From Shewanella mangrovi (GTDB taxonomy: Bacteria; Pseudomonadota; Gammaproteobacteria; Enterobacterales; Shewanellaceae): a DNA stretch of 64,000 nt. The position numbers and the translations under genes were made by a program. Positions within the stretch are counted from its first letter, which is position 1. The number at the start of each line of letters is the position of its first letter. The DNA is taken from contig NZ_JPEO01000002.1 of NCBI RefSeq assembly GCF_000753795.1, forward strand, positions 434,001 to 498,000, read 5' to 3'. The notes beneath the pieces are model-generated. The model saw only the letters and a program-made list of their open reading frames with translations, was not told the DNA's origin and ran no database searches. Positions 46,505-54,595 of this stretch are shown here, one piece after another.

Positions 46505-47128
46505 TTAGAAACCATAATTGCTGTTGCTGACACGAAACCACCCAGCAATACTGCCGCGACCGCGGGCTGTGGGGCGAACCTCATGTGGGAAACGCTCACT
46601 GAGAAAAATCACTAATGTGCCAAACTCAGGCAATACTGTTTCCAGCAGATTATCGGCTTCATCGTAAATGATCAGCTCACCGCCCTGCTGCTGTTGCCAG
46701 TCTGGGTTGAGAAAAAATACTGTGGTGAGAATACGGTTTTGACTGCCTCGCAGCGCGTCCAAGTGCTTTTTATAGAAAGCCCCCGGCCGATACCAAGCAT
46801 AATGACTTTCATAGTCGAATAAGCCCATGAATAGCCGCTGATTAAGCCCTTCGCGTAATGATGACATAAAGCTTAAGTAGCGCATATCTGGCTCACTGTC
46901 AGGTGTTAGCCATCGAATTCGGTCAGAACGGATTTCGTGATTCAGTTGCTGCTCACTACCGCGGCCGATAGCGGCAAAACGAAAATCTTCCACTGGCGCA
47001 TCTTCAACGCGATGCCGCAAAGCCTCTGTGAGCTCTGTCGGCAAAACGTCTCGCAGAATCAAATAGCCATCGTCCACTAATTTATCAGCAATGGTATCAA
47101 GCAAGTGTGAATCGAAGACGTGAGGCAT
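46505..47128 (-). CDS. 2-oxoglutarate/Fe(II)-dependent oxygenase (prolyl hydroxylase type)
   Basis: A 207-residue double-stranded beta-helix oxygenase. The iron ligands are in KKHLDAL (H-x-D) and RFPHEV, and the 2-oxoglutarate arginine in GRGSIAGWFR; GGELIIYDE is the second strand. It resembles the SM-20/PHD-like bacterial prolyl hydroxylases, one of which acts on EF-Tu in Pseudomonas. The open frame begins at 47212, but a terminator of the preceding gene lies at 47196-47230, so the ATG 47128 is the realistic start. Confidence 0.83.
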   Translation of the reverse strand: MPHVFDSHLLDTIADKLVDDGYLILRDVLPTELTEALRHRVEDAPVEDFRFAAIGRGSEQQLNHEIRSDRIRWLTPDSEPDMRYLSFMSSLREGLNQRLFMGLFDYESHYAWYRPGAFYKKHLDALRGSQNRILTTVFFLNPDWQQQQGGELIIYDEADNLLETVLPEFGTLVIFLSERFPHEVRPTARGRGSIAGWFRVSNSNYGF

Positions 47129-47195
47129 TAATGTTCCGGCGCAATAGGCCAAAGCGAAAGTCTTGAATGACTGACAACTTTGGGAAATATCCACT

Positions 47196-47230
47196 AAAAA
47201 AGGCCTTCGCAAAATAATGCAAAGGCCTTT
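47196..47230 (-). terminator. Terminator of the DUF7661-like gene
   Basis: AAAGGCCTTCGC (47199-47210) pairs with GCAAAGGCCTTT (47219-47230) with one internal mismatch; the minus strand continues with six T. Confidence 0.8.
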
Positions 47231-47340
47231 ATCTACATGCGCGGATTCTAGGGTTGGAAATCAGCAACAACAATGAGTTTCGATTCGTATACAAATCATT
47301 AGCATACAAATTATTTCATTGGCAAATAAAGAAATCGGTT

Positions 47341-47565
47341 TTAGCTTTTATTTGAACGAGTTACGTTCGCATGATGGGCGGTTGCGTTTTCGTGGAATAT
47401 GTCAGCTAAGTAGCTGGCTAAATCCTTGTCAGACAGTTCTGCGGGGATCACAACCTCATAAACTCTCGCCCGCAAGCCCGTTCCTGAGTCCCGAAATAGT
47501 AACCACTCGCCGTTTTGACGTAGCACAGACATTGGAGTACCAAACACATCAAATTTTAACCACAT
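47341..47565 (-). CDS. DUF7661-like small protein
   Basis: A 74-residue protein with KFDVFGTPMSVLRQNGEWLLF, RARVYEVVIPAEL and the C-terminal YLADIFHENATAHHANV, a pattern I recognise from short conserved proteins now grouped as DUF7661; the exact family name is from memory. No signal peptide or membrane helix. GGAG stands 7 bases before the ATG. It has its own terminator. Confidence 0.7.
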   Translation of the reverse strand: MWLKFDVFGTPMSVLRQNGEWLLFRDSGTGLRARVYEVVIPAELSDKDLASYLADIFHENATAHHANVTRSNKS

Positions 47566-47691
47566 GCTGTAACTCCAAAGTTGCTACTTACTTATGTAAA
47601 AACACCACGAATAGATTTTTTGCTTGGCCCCCTGTTCTTGCGATAAACAGGCACAGAAAGAGAGTAAATCATCGCGGTTTCAAATAGCCAA

Positions 47692-48273
47692 TCAATCACT
47701 TAGCCAACCCATGTCGACCGCATATTCCAGTTTAACCATGAACCATGCAAAAATTTCCGGGCTTTCGTGCTCAATGAACTTATGCATTTTTAACACCTGG
47801 CTTTTACGTATACTGTTCTCCTGCCAAGCCCGTCCTTGACTGGCAATATTGTGAAGAAAAGGAAGTAAGCGGTCGATCACCTTCAGCAATTTTGCTTCCT
47901 TACTGGCACCAGACTCCTGCTCTTCCCAGAGTTCAACCATGTTGTGAATTGAATTGCCGTGATGAGATGCCAGCAGTTTGACGCTAGCGCGCTCTTTAAT
48001 GTGAGCTGAGTTTCGTTCATCGCTGTAAAGAAAGGTATCACCTGCACCTATCTCACCAATATCATGCAACAGCGCCAACTTTATCAGCTTGGCAACATCA
48101 TAATCATCTTGTAAAAGCTCAGCGAACGCCCAACATGCCATTGCCAAATGCCATGAATGTTCCGCCGAATTTTCAAGTCGCTCTCCGCCGTTGATGTAGG
48201 TACGCCGATTCACTGATTTCAATGCGTCTAGTTGAAGCATAAACTCTGATATCGCTGCAAACTTATCGCTCAC
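47692..48273 (-). CDS. HD-domain 5'-nucleotidase-like protein (YfbR/HDDC2 type)
   Basis: A 193-residue HD hydrolase: SAEHSWHLAMACWAFAELL gives the first histidine, LLHDIGEIGAGD the HD pair and KVIDRLLPFLHN the last aspartate. The spacing fits the HDDC2/YfbR group, which removes phosphate from deoxynucleoside monophosphates. It lacks the HDxxED box of alarmone hydrolases, unlike the HD protein at 32.1 kb. Monocistronic. Confidence 0.82.
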   Translation of the reverse strand: MSDKFAAISEFMLQLDALKSVNRRTYINGGERLENSAEHSWHLAMACWAFAELLQDDYDVAKLIKLALLHDIGEIGAGDTFLYSDERNSAHIKERASVKLLASHHGNSIHNMVELWEEQESGASKEAKLLKVIDRLLPFLHNIASQGRAWQENSIRKSQVLKMHKFIEHESPEIFAWFMVKLEYAVDMGWLSD

Positions 48274-48383
48274 GTAACACTCCTATAGCAATCGTCATCC
48301 CTCAAAATACTGTGTCGCATTACCCAAGTTTGATCAACATGAAGTCACGAGAAGTTCAAAAACATGAATATGGCGCAAGACAC

Positions 48384-48420
48384 AAAAAAGCCACTGCAAC
48401 TCAATGACAGTGGCTTTTTT
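48384..48420. terminator. Terminator after the nitroreductase gene
   Basis: AAAAAAGCCACTG (48384-48396), 11-base loop, CAGTGGCTTTTTT (48408-48420), with T runs on both strands. Confidence 0.92.
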
Positions 48421-48433
48421 GAAAGCGCATTAA

Positions 48434-48985
48434 TTACAGATAGCGGGCGAACTGACTGCCATCTTTTTGTGGTTTCAGCGGCATATCAATTGCTGGAGTG
48501 CCGATGTAGAGGAATCCTACGATCTGGTCGTCAATTTCCAAGCCTAATTCTTTATTGACAGTTTCATCAAAGGCAAAGCTGCCGGTACGCCATATTGCCC
48601 CAAGCCCTTGCGCAAACGCAGCCTGCTGCATAGCCATCGCTGCACATCCTGCGGCAAGTTGCTGTTCTAACTCAGGTACCTTTTTAATATCACTACGGGT
48701 TTTGGCCACCACGGTGATGATCATCGGTGCACGCTTGGGCATATTAGCGGCTTTCTCAATAAAGTCGTCATCTGCGCCTTGTTGGCTGGCGGCAGCTTCA
48801 AAGATGTCAGCTAACTTACTCAAGCCATCGCCTTCCGCGATGATAAATTCCCACGGGGTAAGACCGCCGTGATCTGGAACTCGGGCCGCTGCATCTAAAA
48901 TCACCTTCATTTGGTCGGCGTTAGGTGCAGGCTTAGTTAATCGAGGGCAGGATTGGCGAGTTAGCAGCAGTGTTAATGCATCCAC
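48434..48985 (-). CDS. Nitroreductase-family flavoprotein (YdjA-like)
   Basis: A 183-residue FMN enzyme of the minimal nitroreductase type. The opening LLLTRQSCPRLTKPAP and AARVPDHGGLTPWEFI match YdjA, and GLGAIWRTGSFAFDETV with LGLEIDDQIVGFLYIGTP forms the C-terminal flavin-binding half. It should use NAD(P)H to reduce nitro or related compounds; the physiological substrate is unknown. Confidence 0.87.
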   Translation of the reverse strand: MDALTLLLTRQSCPRLTKPAPNADQMKVILDAAARVPDHGGLTPWEFIIAEGDGLSKLADIFEAAASQQGADDDFIEKAANMPKRAPMIITVVAKTRSDIKKVPELEQQLAAGCAAMAMQQAAFAQGLGAIWRTGSFAFDETVNKELGLEIDDQIVGFLYIGTPAIDMPLKPQKDGSQFARYL

Positions 48986-49068
48986 AATGTTGTCCTTAAT
49001 CTTGTTGGCCGATGGCTAACAGCATAACAAAGTCAGCCAATCGGAAAACCTGTTTTTGTTGCTAATAA

Positions 49069-49914
49069 TTAATCACTCTCGGCCGCCAGCTCGTCAAGAT
49101 CCTCAATCAGATCATCAAGCTTTTTCAGCAGATGATAACGTTGTTTGGCGGTTAAGGTGGGCCGCAATTGCACTAAGAACTCACCGAATTTCTGTGTGTT
49201 ACGCTCAAGTTTTTGACGGTAGTCTTCACTGCGTAACTGTTGTGGTGAGGTCAGTAACATACGCAACTGTTGTTTCAGCTGTGGGGTATTGTCGCGCTGC
49301 TCAAGGGTTTGTTTAAACTGTTGATACCAAGCGTGACGATATTCCAGCCACATATCCGTAGTGAATTCTCGCTCGCTATTATACTGGTGTACAAGCTGTT
49401 TTTGCGCTTTGGTGACACTGCCAAGCCACTCATCTAACCGATCGCTTAAACGTTCGTCAGCTTCCGTTAACTGTTGCTCAGCCGTCTTATCGGCGAACTC
49501 GTCATCGAGTTCTTGTTGCTCTTCAGTGAGCTTTTGGTTGATTTTCGCGACTTGCTCATCGGTCAACGATAGTACTAATGGCCACATCTCATCAAAATAC
49601 TGCTCAAAGATATGAAACCAATGGCCACGCAACTGTTCAACAAACGTTTGCCAGGTTTGGGGAGATAGGCTGCCATCATCAATCTGGTGACGGAATTGGC
49701 GCAGATCAGCGCTGTATTTAGGCAGTTCACTTTGACGATGCCACTTGAGAAAGCTGTTGAGCAAATTATCAAACTGCGCTTCCTGCTCATCATTGAGGCT
49801 AACGTAATCATCCAAGCCCCACTCAATGGCCCAATCCATAAAGTGATAACTCATCTTGGTGGAACAGGCTGTTAGGCCGAACATCAGTATCGCGATCGCT
49901 AGCAGTCGTTTCAT
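49069..49914 (-). CDS. DUF6279-family lipoprotein
   Basis: A 281-residue lipoprotein with lipobox LTAC (Cys at 17). The mature part is almost fully helical and charged, with MSYHFMDWAIEWGLDDYVSLNDEQ at its start, the hallmark of the DUF6279 family found in Shewanella, Vibrio and Pseudomonas. Function unknown; the long charged helices suggest coiled-coil packing in the periplasm, in the manner of small helical chaperones. Monocistronic. Confidence 0.83.
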   Translation of the reverse strand: MKRLLAIAILMFGLTACSTKMSYHFMDWAIEWGLDDYVSLNDEQEAQFDNLLNSFLKWHRQSELPKYSADLRQFRHQIDDGSLSPQTWQTFVEQLRGHWFHIFEQYFDEMWPLVLSLTDEQVAKINQKLTEEQQELDDEFADKTAEQQLTEADERLSDRLDEWLGSVTKAQKQLVHQYNSEREFTTDMWLEYRHAWYQQFKQTLEQRDNTPQLKQQLRMLLTSPQQLRSEDYRQKLERNTQKFGEFLVQLRPTLTAKQRYHLLKKLDDLIEDLDELAAESD

Positions 49915-50020
49915 CCTTTCTGGCTTCCTTGTCGAAAATTAACGGCATTCGGTGAGTATTGGAGCGCACAATTCGGGCAAAAGTTCAGTGCAGCATTATG
50001 TGAGACAGCTCACTAAACCA

Positions 50021-51070
50021 TCACTTTCCGACAAGTTGCAGATAGTTGTCAAACCAAGCAAACAACTCTCGGCCATCTTTACATTGGCCATCGGCCATCT
50101 GCAATGCCCAGGCACAGGAATACAACCAGAAGATATCGAATGCTGCCGGCATAGCACGGATAGCATCAGCGGTAACACATGGATGCTGTTCTAAGTAACG
50201 CCACATGAGCTGTTGTCTAGCGACTGGAGAGAAACGATGAGTCGCCACTACCCCGGCGAGTTCAAATAGCGGATGCGAACTACAACAATACTCAAAGTCG
50301 ATACAGAACAGTTGCTTATCGCGTAATAATAGGTTGGTAGCGCTTAAATCACGGTGACAATATTGATGCTGCAGCAGTACCCGATTGAGCGCGTCAAAAA
50401 TGGGCTGCACCTTAAATTGCTGCAAGGTTCGCAGTCGTGCTAACCACTCTGCGGCATCCGCTTGGACAAAGTTTTGTTCCGTCGCCATTTGTTCTAAGCG
50501 TGCCAAATAAATATGCCACTGCAATTCAATGCTGATATCGAGCGCGGGTGCTGGTAGTTGTCTGAGGCCAAACAGCAAATCGAGCAACATATCAACCGCA
50601 GCCTGTTCGGTAGGCTCTACTGCTGCGAGAGATACAGCGCTATTATTGGCGCGTTTGGTTAATGCGGCGATTTCGTCACTGCTAACCCGTTCACCGTTGG
50701 ATGCAAACTGTTGCCACGGCTGCAGTTGCGAATACGCAGCGCAGTCTTCATCAATCCATTCTGCCAGATAAAAACGTTTGTTCTCATCAATCCAATACAG
50801 TTTAGGGGCAAGCCCTGCACCTTCCGCGGCGCGCCAACAGGCAATTTCATTGTCGCGGTTGCAGATAACATCGGTCACAGGGGAATTGATCCGCAACAGG
50901 TAGTCACATTGAACATCTTGGTTGTTCAACGTGGTCAGCTTAACGCTATGATTACTAAGCCCCTGCTCGATCTCAGTGACAGCAACAAGGGTAAGCTGCT
51001 GTTGTGTTAGTGTATTTTCTAATCGTGCCAATTCATCCTGACGGCAAAATGCTAATAACTGGGATAACAT
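50021..51070 (-). CDS. Phosphotransferase, probable thiamine kinase
   Basis: A 349-residue aminoglycoside/choline-kinase-fold protein. The catalytic loop is YCHRDLSATNLLL and the metal aspartate in LFCIDFEYCC; the N-terminal half contains LRINSPVTDVICNRDNEIACW, which fits the choline/ThiK group. It is the last gene of the TPP-riboswitch operon, overlapping the PnuT-like gene by one base, so thiamine phosphorylation after uptake is the natural role. A different small-molecule kinase cannot be excluded by sequence alone. Confidence 0.78.
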   Translation of the reverse strand: MLSQLLAFCRQDELARLENTLTQQQLTLVAVTEIEQGLSNHSVKLTTLNNQDVQCDYLLRINSPVTDVICNRDNEIACWRAAEGAGLAPKLYWIDENKRFYLAEWIDEDCAAYSQLQPWQQFASNGERVSSDEIAALTKRANNSAVSLAAVEPTEQAAVDMLLDLLFGLRQLPAPALDISIELQWHIYLARLEQMATEQNFVQADAAEWLARLRTLQQFKVQPIFDALNRVLLQHQYCHRDLSATNLLLRDKQLFCIDFEYCCSSHPLFELAGVVATHRFSPVARQQLMWRYLEQHPCVTADAIRAMPAAFDIFWLYSCAWALQMADGQCKDGRELFAWFDNYLQLVGK

Positions 51071-51705
51071 TAACGGCTCTCAACCTCAGCCAATTGCTGC
51101 GCGCGCCAGTCGGAACGCCATAACAGATAGCCGCCGATCGCCATGCCAACATACAACACAGATAACAGTGATGTCAGCATAAGTCCTTTGCTGAAATAAA
51201 GATAAATAGAGACAAAATCAATCACCACCCAATACAACCAATTTTCTAACACCTTTTGCGCAACTAAATAGGTCGTCAGGACCGCAAAACACGTGGTTGC
51301 TGCATCAAGATAGGGAAAGGCAGCTTGGGTGTTATTTGCCATCAAATAACCGACTGCAACGGAGATAGCAGTGGTCAATGCGATTACCCGAGCATGTTTG
51401 TAAAGCGGCCAAGTACACACGGATAATCCTTGCTGATCATCTCCGCCACGGCGCCACATCCAATAACCGTATACCGCCATCGCCATGTAATAGACATTAA
51501 GCACCGATTCCATCAGTAACGAAACTTTCCAGAACAACACGGTATAAATGGCGGTACTGGCGAGTGCGGCGCCCCAACACCAGGCGTTGGCTTTCATTGC
51601 CAATAGCAGATAGGCCAATGCCAGCAAGACAGCCAAGCCTTCCCACAGGTTCATACCCTGCATTTCAGAGGACGCTTGTGTCAGTACCTGCCACAGTTCA
51701 GTCAT
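51070..51705 (-). CDS. pnuT: PnuT-type thiamine transporter
   Basis: A 211-residue membrane protein of the PnuC family with about seven helices. The conserved ALAYLLLAMKANAWCWG, NVYYMAMAVYGYWMWRRGG and the YWVVIDFVSIYLYFSKGL segment are PnuC-like. PnuC members facilitate vitamin entry, and those in TPP-controlled operons are the PnuT thiamine type. Trapping would be by the phosphotransferase encoded next. It follows the thiamine-binding protein by 31 bp. Confidence 0.87.
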   Translation of the reverse strand: MTELWQVLTQASSEMQGMNLWEGLAVLLALAYLLLAMKANAWCWGAALASTAIYTVLFWKVSLLMESVLNVYYMAMAVYGYWMWRRGGDDQQGLSVCTWPLYKHARVIALTTAISVAVGYLMANNTQAAFPYLDAATTCFAVLTTYLVAQKVLENWLYWVVIDFVSIYLYFSKGLMLTSLLSVLYVGMAIGGYLLWRSDWRAQQLAEVESR

Positions 51706-51736
51706 ACTTGAATACTCTTATACGTTAACAACAGGC

Positions 51737-52000
51737 TTAAGTGCGGCGGTTTAAATCAAGTTCACCTTCGACAAACTTGCAAACGAACATTGCCTTGCCC
51801 CATTTTTCATCGGTGGCTTTCATTTCTGTTGCCAGAATCTGCATAATTTCATCACAATCACCGCTAATTTGGGTTGCTAGCGAATGGGTCACCCGCTGGA
51901 TATTTGGGTAACTATCAAGGCGTTTAATCAACCAACGGATCGGCTCTTTGTAATCGCTTTCGGTTAGCGGATACATGCTAATTTCGGCAGTTAATTTCAT
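51737..52000 (-). CDS. YkoF/MTH1187-like thiamine-binding protein
   Basis: An 87-residue ferredoxin-like-fold protein of the Thiamine_BP (YkoF-related) family: KLTAEISMYPLTESDYKEPI at the start, then VTHSLATQISGDCDEIMQILATEM. ATG 52000 is preferred over the frame start at 52030 because GGAG lies just upstream and the family begins with this strand. No signal peptide, so a cytoplasmic carrier or sensor of thiamine or its precursor is inferred. Second gene of the riboswitch operon. Confidence 0.78.
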   Translation of the reverse strand: MKLTAEISMYPLTESDYKEPIRWLIKRLDSYPNIQRVTHSLATQISGDCDEIMQILATEMKATDEKWGKAMFVCKFVEGELDLNRRT

Positions 52001-52064
52001 GGTTAATCTCCTGTTCAGCCCCGTTTTCACAGGGCTATTTTGTCTCGACGTCAGCCTCTGTCAA

Positions 52065-54218
52065 TTACAGAAAGCGTAATTGAAACGTCACCCCTAACTG
52101 GCGCGGATCGCCGTAACGAATATATTGTTTGTCAGCCCAGCTTTGATCGGGTTCGTTGCCAAAGTAGAAGCCTCGCACGCCATATTGTTTATCCGTGAGG
52201 TTACGTCCCCACAGATACAGCGCCCAACTGTCTGCATCATAGCCCACTTTGGCGTTGACGATAGAATAAGGTTTTGACTGTGAGTCATTGCTGTCGGAGT
52301 AGTAGAACTTGCTTTTGCCGCTACCATTAATGTTAACAAACCAGCCCGTGTCGCTATGCCAAGTGCCGCCTAAGCTGTAGGTCCAGTGAGGAGAATGAGC
52401 CAAATCTCGGCCACTTAAGTCCACCGTGGAACCATATTTGTCCTGATACTGATAATCACCATATTCAGCCTGCAGATAACCAACACTGGTATAGAGTTGC
52501 ACACTTTCGGTTGGATACCAGTTACCTTCAAATTCAGCACCATAGTTGTTTGAGCTGCCCGCATTTTCGGTGAATAGAATAAAACGTTGTGGATCGTCGG
52601 GATTCTGTAATGAAGCTGCAACCTGCTGCTTCTGTCTGTCCATATAGAACAGTGATAGACGGCTGTCAGCAGCTCCATCAAACCAATGCGACTTCAGACC
52701 AATTTCGTAGTTATACAAAATTTCAGTATCAAATTCTTTTTTATCAGACATGGTCGCTGGCAGTGTCATATTAAAGCCACCCGCTTTATAACCGCGCGCC
52801 ACTCGAGCGTAGGCTTCTTGGGTATCACTCAAACTTTTGGTAAGCGCGATATGCCCCCCCCACATGGTTTCACTGGGGCTGAAATTATCTTGGTTGGTAT
52901 CGCTGTAATCGCTACTGCGGCGCTCAATACGAGCCCCAACTGACAACTTATACCCCCCGCTAAATTCGGTATCTAATTGGCCAAACACCGCATAGTTATC
53001 GGCATCATAGTTTGACACCAACACTTCATCAGGCCAGCCGTTATATTCAGAATAGAGATCATTGTCTTCGCTTAAATCCATCAAATAGAGGCCAACCAAC
53101 CAATCGGTTGAGCCAGCAAAGATTTTCCCGGCGTCCTTTGAGCTGAGTCGTAGTTCTTGTGACAGGGTTTTGCGCTTACCTTGCTGATCCCAGAAGTAAT
53201 TGTATTCACAGGCGGCACCGTCACAATCACGGCTGGCCCAATAGTCTGGGTTTGCCCAATCACCATCAAAACTATAAAGATGATCGGAATTAGCAAAGCT
53301 GATCAGTGACACCAATTTCGCTTGCGCAAAACCATCATAAGTGAGTTTGACGCTGGCGCCTGTGGTCTTCTGGGAGTCCTTACCTGGCTGATCGCTCAGG
53401 CTAGTTTCGCCGTTATTATCCAACGTCCACGCATCGTATCCATTGTCAAAATCAGCAAACATTAACGTGGTATCGATCTGCAGATTATCGGTCGCAAACC
53501 AACGCAGTTTGAGGCGAGCGCTCAACTCATCCCGTTGATTCGTATCATCACGCTTAAGGTAGCTGTTATCCATGTAGCCGTTTTGCTGGTGTTTTTGCAG
53601 TGCAACTCGATACAACAATTTATCGCTCAACGGGCCAGAACTAAAACCGCTAATGGTGCGCAGGTTATCGTCACCCAATGACAGCTCAAGACCATGCTCA
53701 GGGGTATCGGTAGGGTCATTACTTTTGAGGTAAATCAACCCCGCCAATGCGTTGGCACCATACCGTGTTCCTTGCGGTCCGCGCAGTACTTCAAACTGCT
53801 GCAGATCGTACATACTCGACACCATGCCAAGCCCAGAAAGGTCAATATCATCAATGATAAAGCCCACTGATGAGTTAGGTGCACCTTTGTATTCTTCTTG
53901 CTCTCCTACCCCACGAATTTGGAAATAACGCGGCCGCGAACTGCCACCAGACCAGTTAAAATTGGCAATATTATTGAGCATATCTTCAAAATGCTCAGCT
54001 CCTTGGTCTTCAATACGTTGCTGGCCGATTACAGTGACACTAGCGGGCAGTTGGTCAACACTCGTCTCACGAAAGTCTGAGCTAACGACCAAGTGCTCCA
54101 TAGGCGCAGCATCAGGTGTACTGATGTGTGTTGGTGTAGCGTCATCGGCTAAAACAGGTGTAACAACAGCCTGCGCTATCGCGCTGGCAAGCAAGGTAGG
54201 TAGAAAAACTTTGTTCAT
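52065..54218 (-). CDS. TonB-dependent outer-membrane receptor, probable thiamine receptor
   Basis: A 717-residue TonB-dependent receptor. Signal peptide 1-24 (ending VLA), a TonB box-like MEHLVVSSD (41-49), plug domain with VTVIGQQRIEDQGAEHFEDML and FQIRGVG, then a beta-barrel with the terminal strand LGVTFQLRFL ending in an aromatic-Leu pattern. A TPP riboswitch in its leader shows that it is made when thiamine pyrophosphate is low, so import of thiamine or a precursor across the outer membrane is the likely task. First gene of a four-gene operon. Confidence 0.9.
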   Translation of the reverse strand: MNKVFLPTLLASAIAQAVVTPVLADDATPTHISTPDAAPMEHLVVSSDFRETSVDQLPASVTVIGQQRIEDQGAEHFEDMLNNIANFNWSGGSSRPRYFQIRGVGEQEEYKGAPNSSVGFIIDDIDLSGLGMVSSMYDLQQFEVLRGPQGTRYGANALAGLIYLKSNDPTDTPEHGLELSLGDDNLRTISGFSSGPLSDKLLYRVALQKHQQNGYMDNSYLKRDDTNQRDELSARLKLRWFATDNLQIDTTLMFADFDNGYDAWTLDNNGETSLSDQPGKDSQKTTGASVKLTYDGFAQAKLVSLISFANSDHLYSFDGDWANPDYWASRDCDGAACEYNYFWDQQGKRKTLSQELRLSSKDAGKIFAGSTDWLVGLYLMDLSEDNDLYSEYNGWPDEVLVSNYDADNYAVFGQLDTEFSGGYKLSVGARIERRSSDYSDTNQDNFSPSETMWGGHIALTKSLSDTQEAYARVARGYKAGGFNMTLPATMSDKKEFDTEILYNYEIGLKSHWFDGAADSRLSLFYMDRQKQQVAASLQNPDDPQRFILFTENAGSSNNYGAEFEGNWYPTESVQLYTSVGYLQAEYGDYQYQDKYGSTVDLSGRDLAHSPHWTYSLGGTWHSDTGWFVNINGSGKSKFYYSDSNDSQSKPYSIVNAKVGYDADSWALYLWGRNLTDKQYGVRGFYFGNEPDQSWADKQYIRYGDPRQLGVTFQLRFL

Positions 54219-54220
54219 TT

Positions 54221-54248
54221 GGACCTCAAATTTATACGTTTGAGATCC
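54221..54248 (-). promoter_or_regulatory. Hairpin sequestering the receptor gene's ribosome binding site
   Basis: On the minus strand GGATCTCAAA (54248-54239), loop CGTATAAA, TTTGAGGTCC (54230-54221) form 10 pairs with one U-G. The Shine-Dalgarno GAGG lies in the 3' arm, five bases before the ATG at 54218. This suits translational control by the riboswitch upstream. Confidence 0.65.
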
Positions 54249-54291
54249 GGCATGCTGATTAGCGAGTGGATAATGTGCGAATTGTGGCCCA

Positions 54292-54377
54292 TTCCTACGC
54301 CGGTACTAGCCGGATCAGGTTCTAAGGGTTCGCAATTAAGCGTCTCAGTTGGCTGAATCATTCAGCGAACACCCCTT
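54292..54377 (-). promoter_or_regulatory. TPP (thi-box) riboswitch
   Basis: Read on the minus strand it has GGGGTG (54375-54370), CTGAGA near 54349-54344, then ACCCTTAGAACCTGATCC and GGCTAGTACCGGCGTAGG, the full thi-box core with pairing GCTGAATGATTCAGC as the variable arm. It lies 74 bp before the receptor start. Confidence 0.93.
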
Positions 54378-54387
54378 GGCGCGCTCA

Positions 54388-54393
54388 AGTATA
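54388..54393 (-). promoter_or_regulatory. -10 box of the thiamine operon
   Basis: TATACT on the minus strand, 13 bp before the GGGGTG of the riboswitch, so transcription would begin right at the aptamer. The -35 is poor. Confidence 0.5.
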
Positions 54394-54595
54394 CATAATT
54401 TTACGAGCAAGAAAATAGAGAAGACTTTATTTGTAATATAAATCACGCATCACCCGTGTGCTCTGTCACTCTCGCATTTCTCCATGTTGACAGCCAAAAC
54501 AGTTGTTAGGTACAGGGTTAGCGGATAAGCATTCTTAGGACGATTTAGTTCGTTATTGTGTTCGCTAAATCATCAAATGATACAAAGTGACGAGA

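Larger units (their letters stand above)
54219..54595. other. Leader and promoter region of the thiamine operon
   Basis: These 377 bp hold, on the minus strand, the -10-like box, the TPP riboswitch and the hairpin that covers the ribosome binding site. The part from 54394 to 54595 shows no gene or other feature I can support. Confidence 0.7.

Noticed and set aside
47129..47212. Longer N-terminus of the 2-oxoglutarate oxygenase
   Set aside because: It overlaps a terminator with T6 on the same strand, and the family-like sequence begins after the ATG at 47128.
47319..47687. 122-codon plus-strand frame
   Set aside because: Lies opposite the DUF7661-like gene, with no motif and no ribosome binding site.
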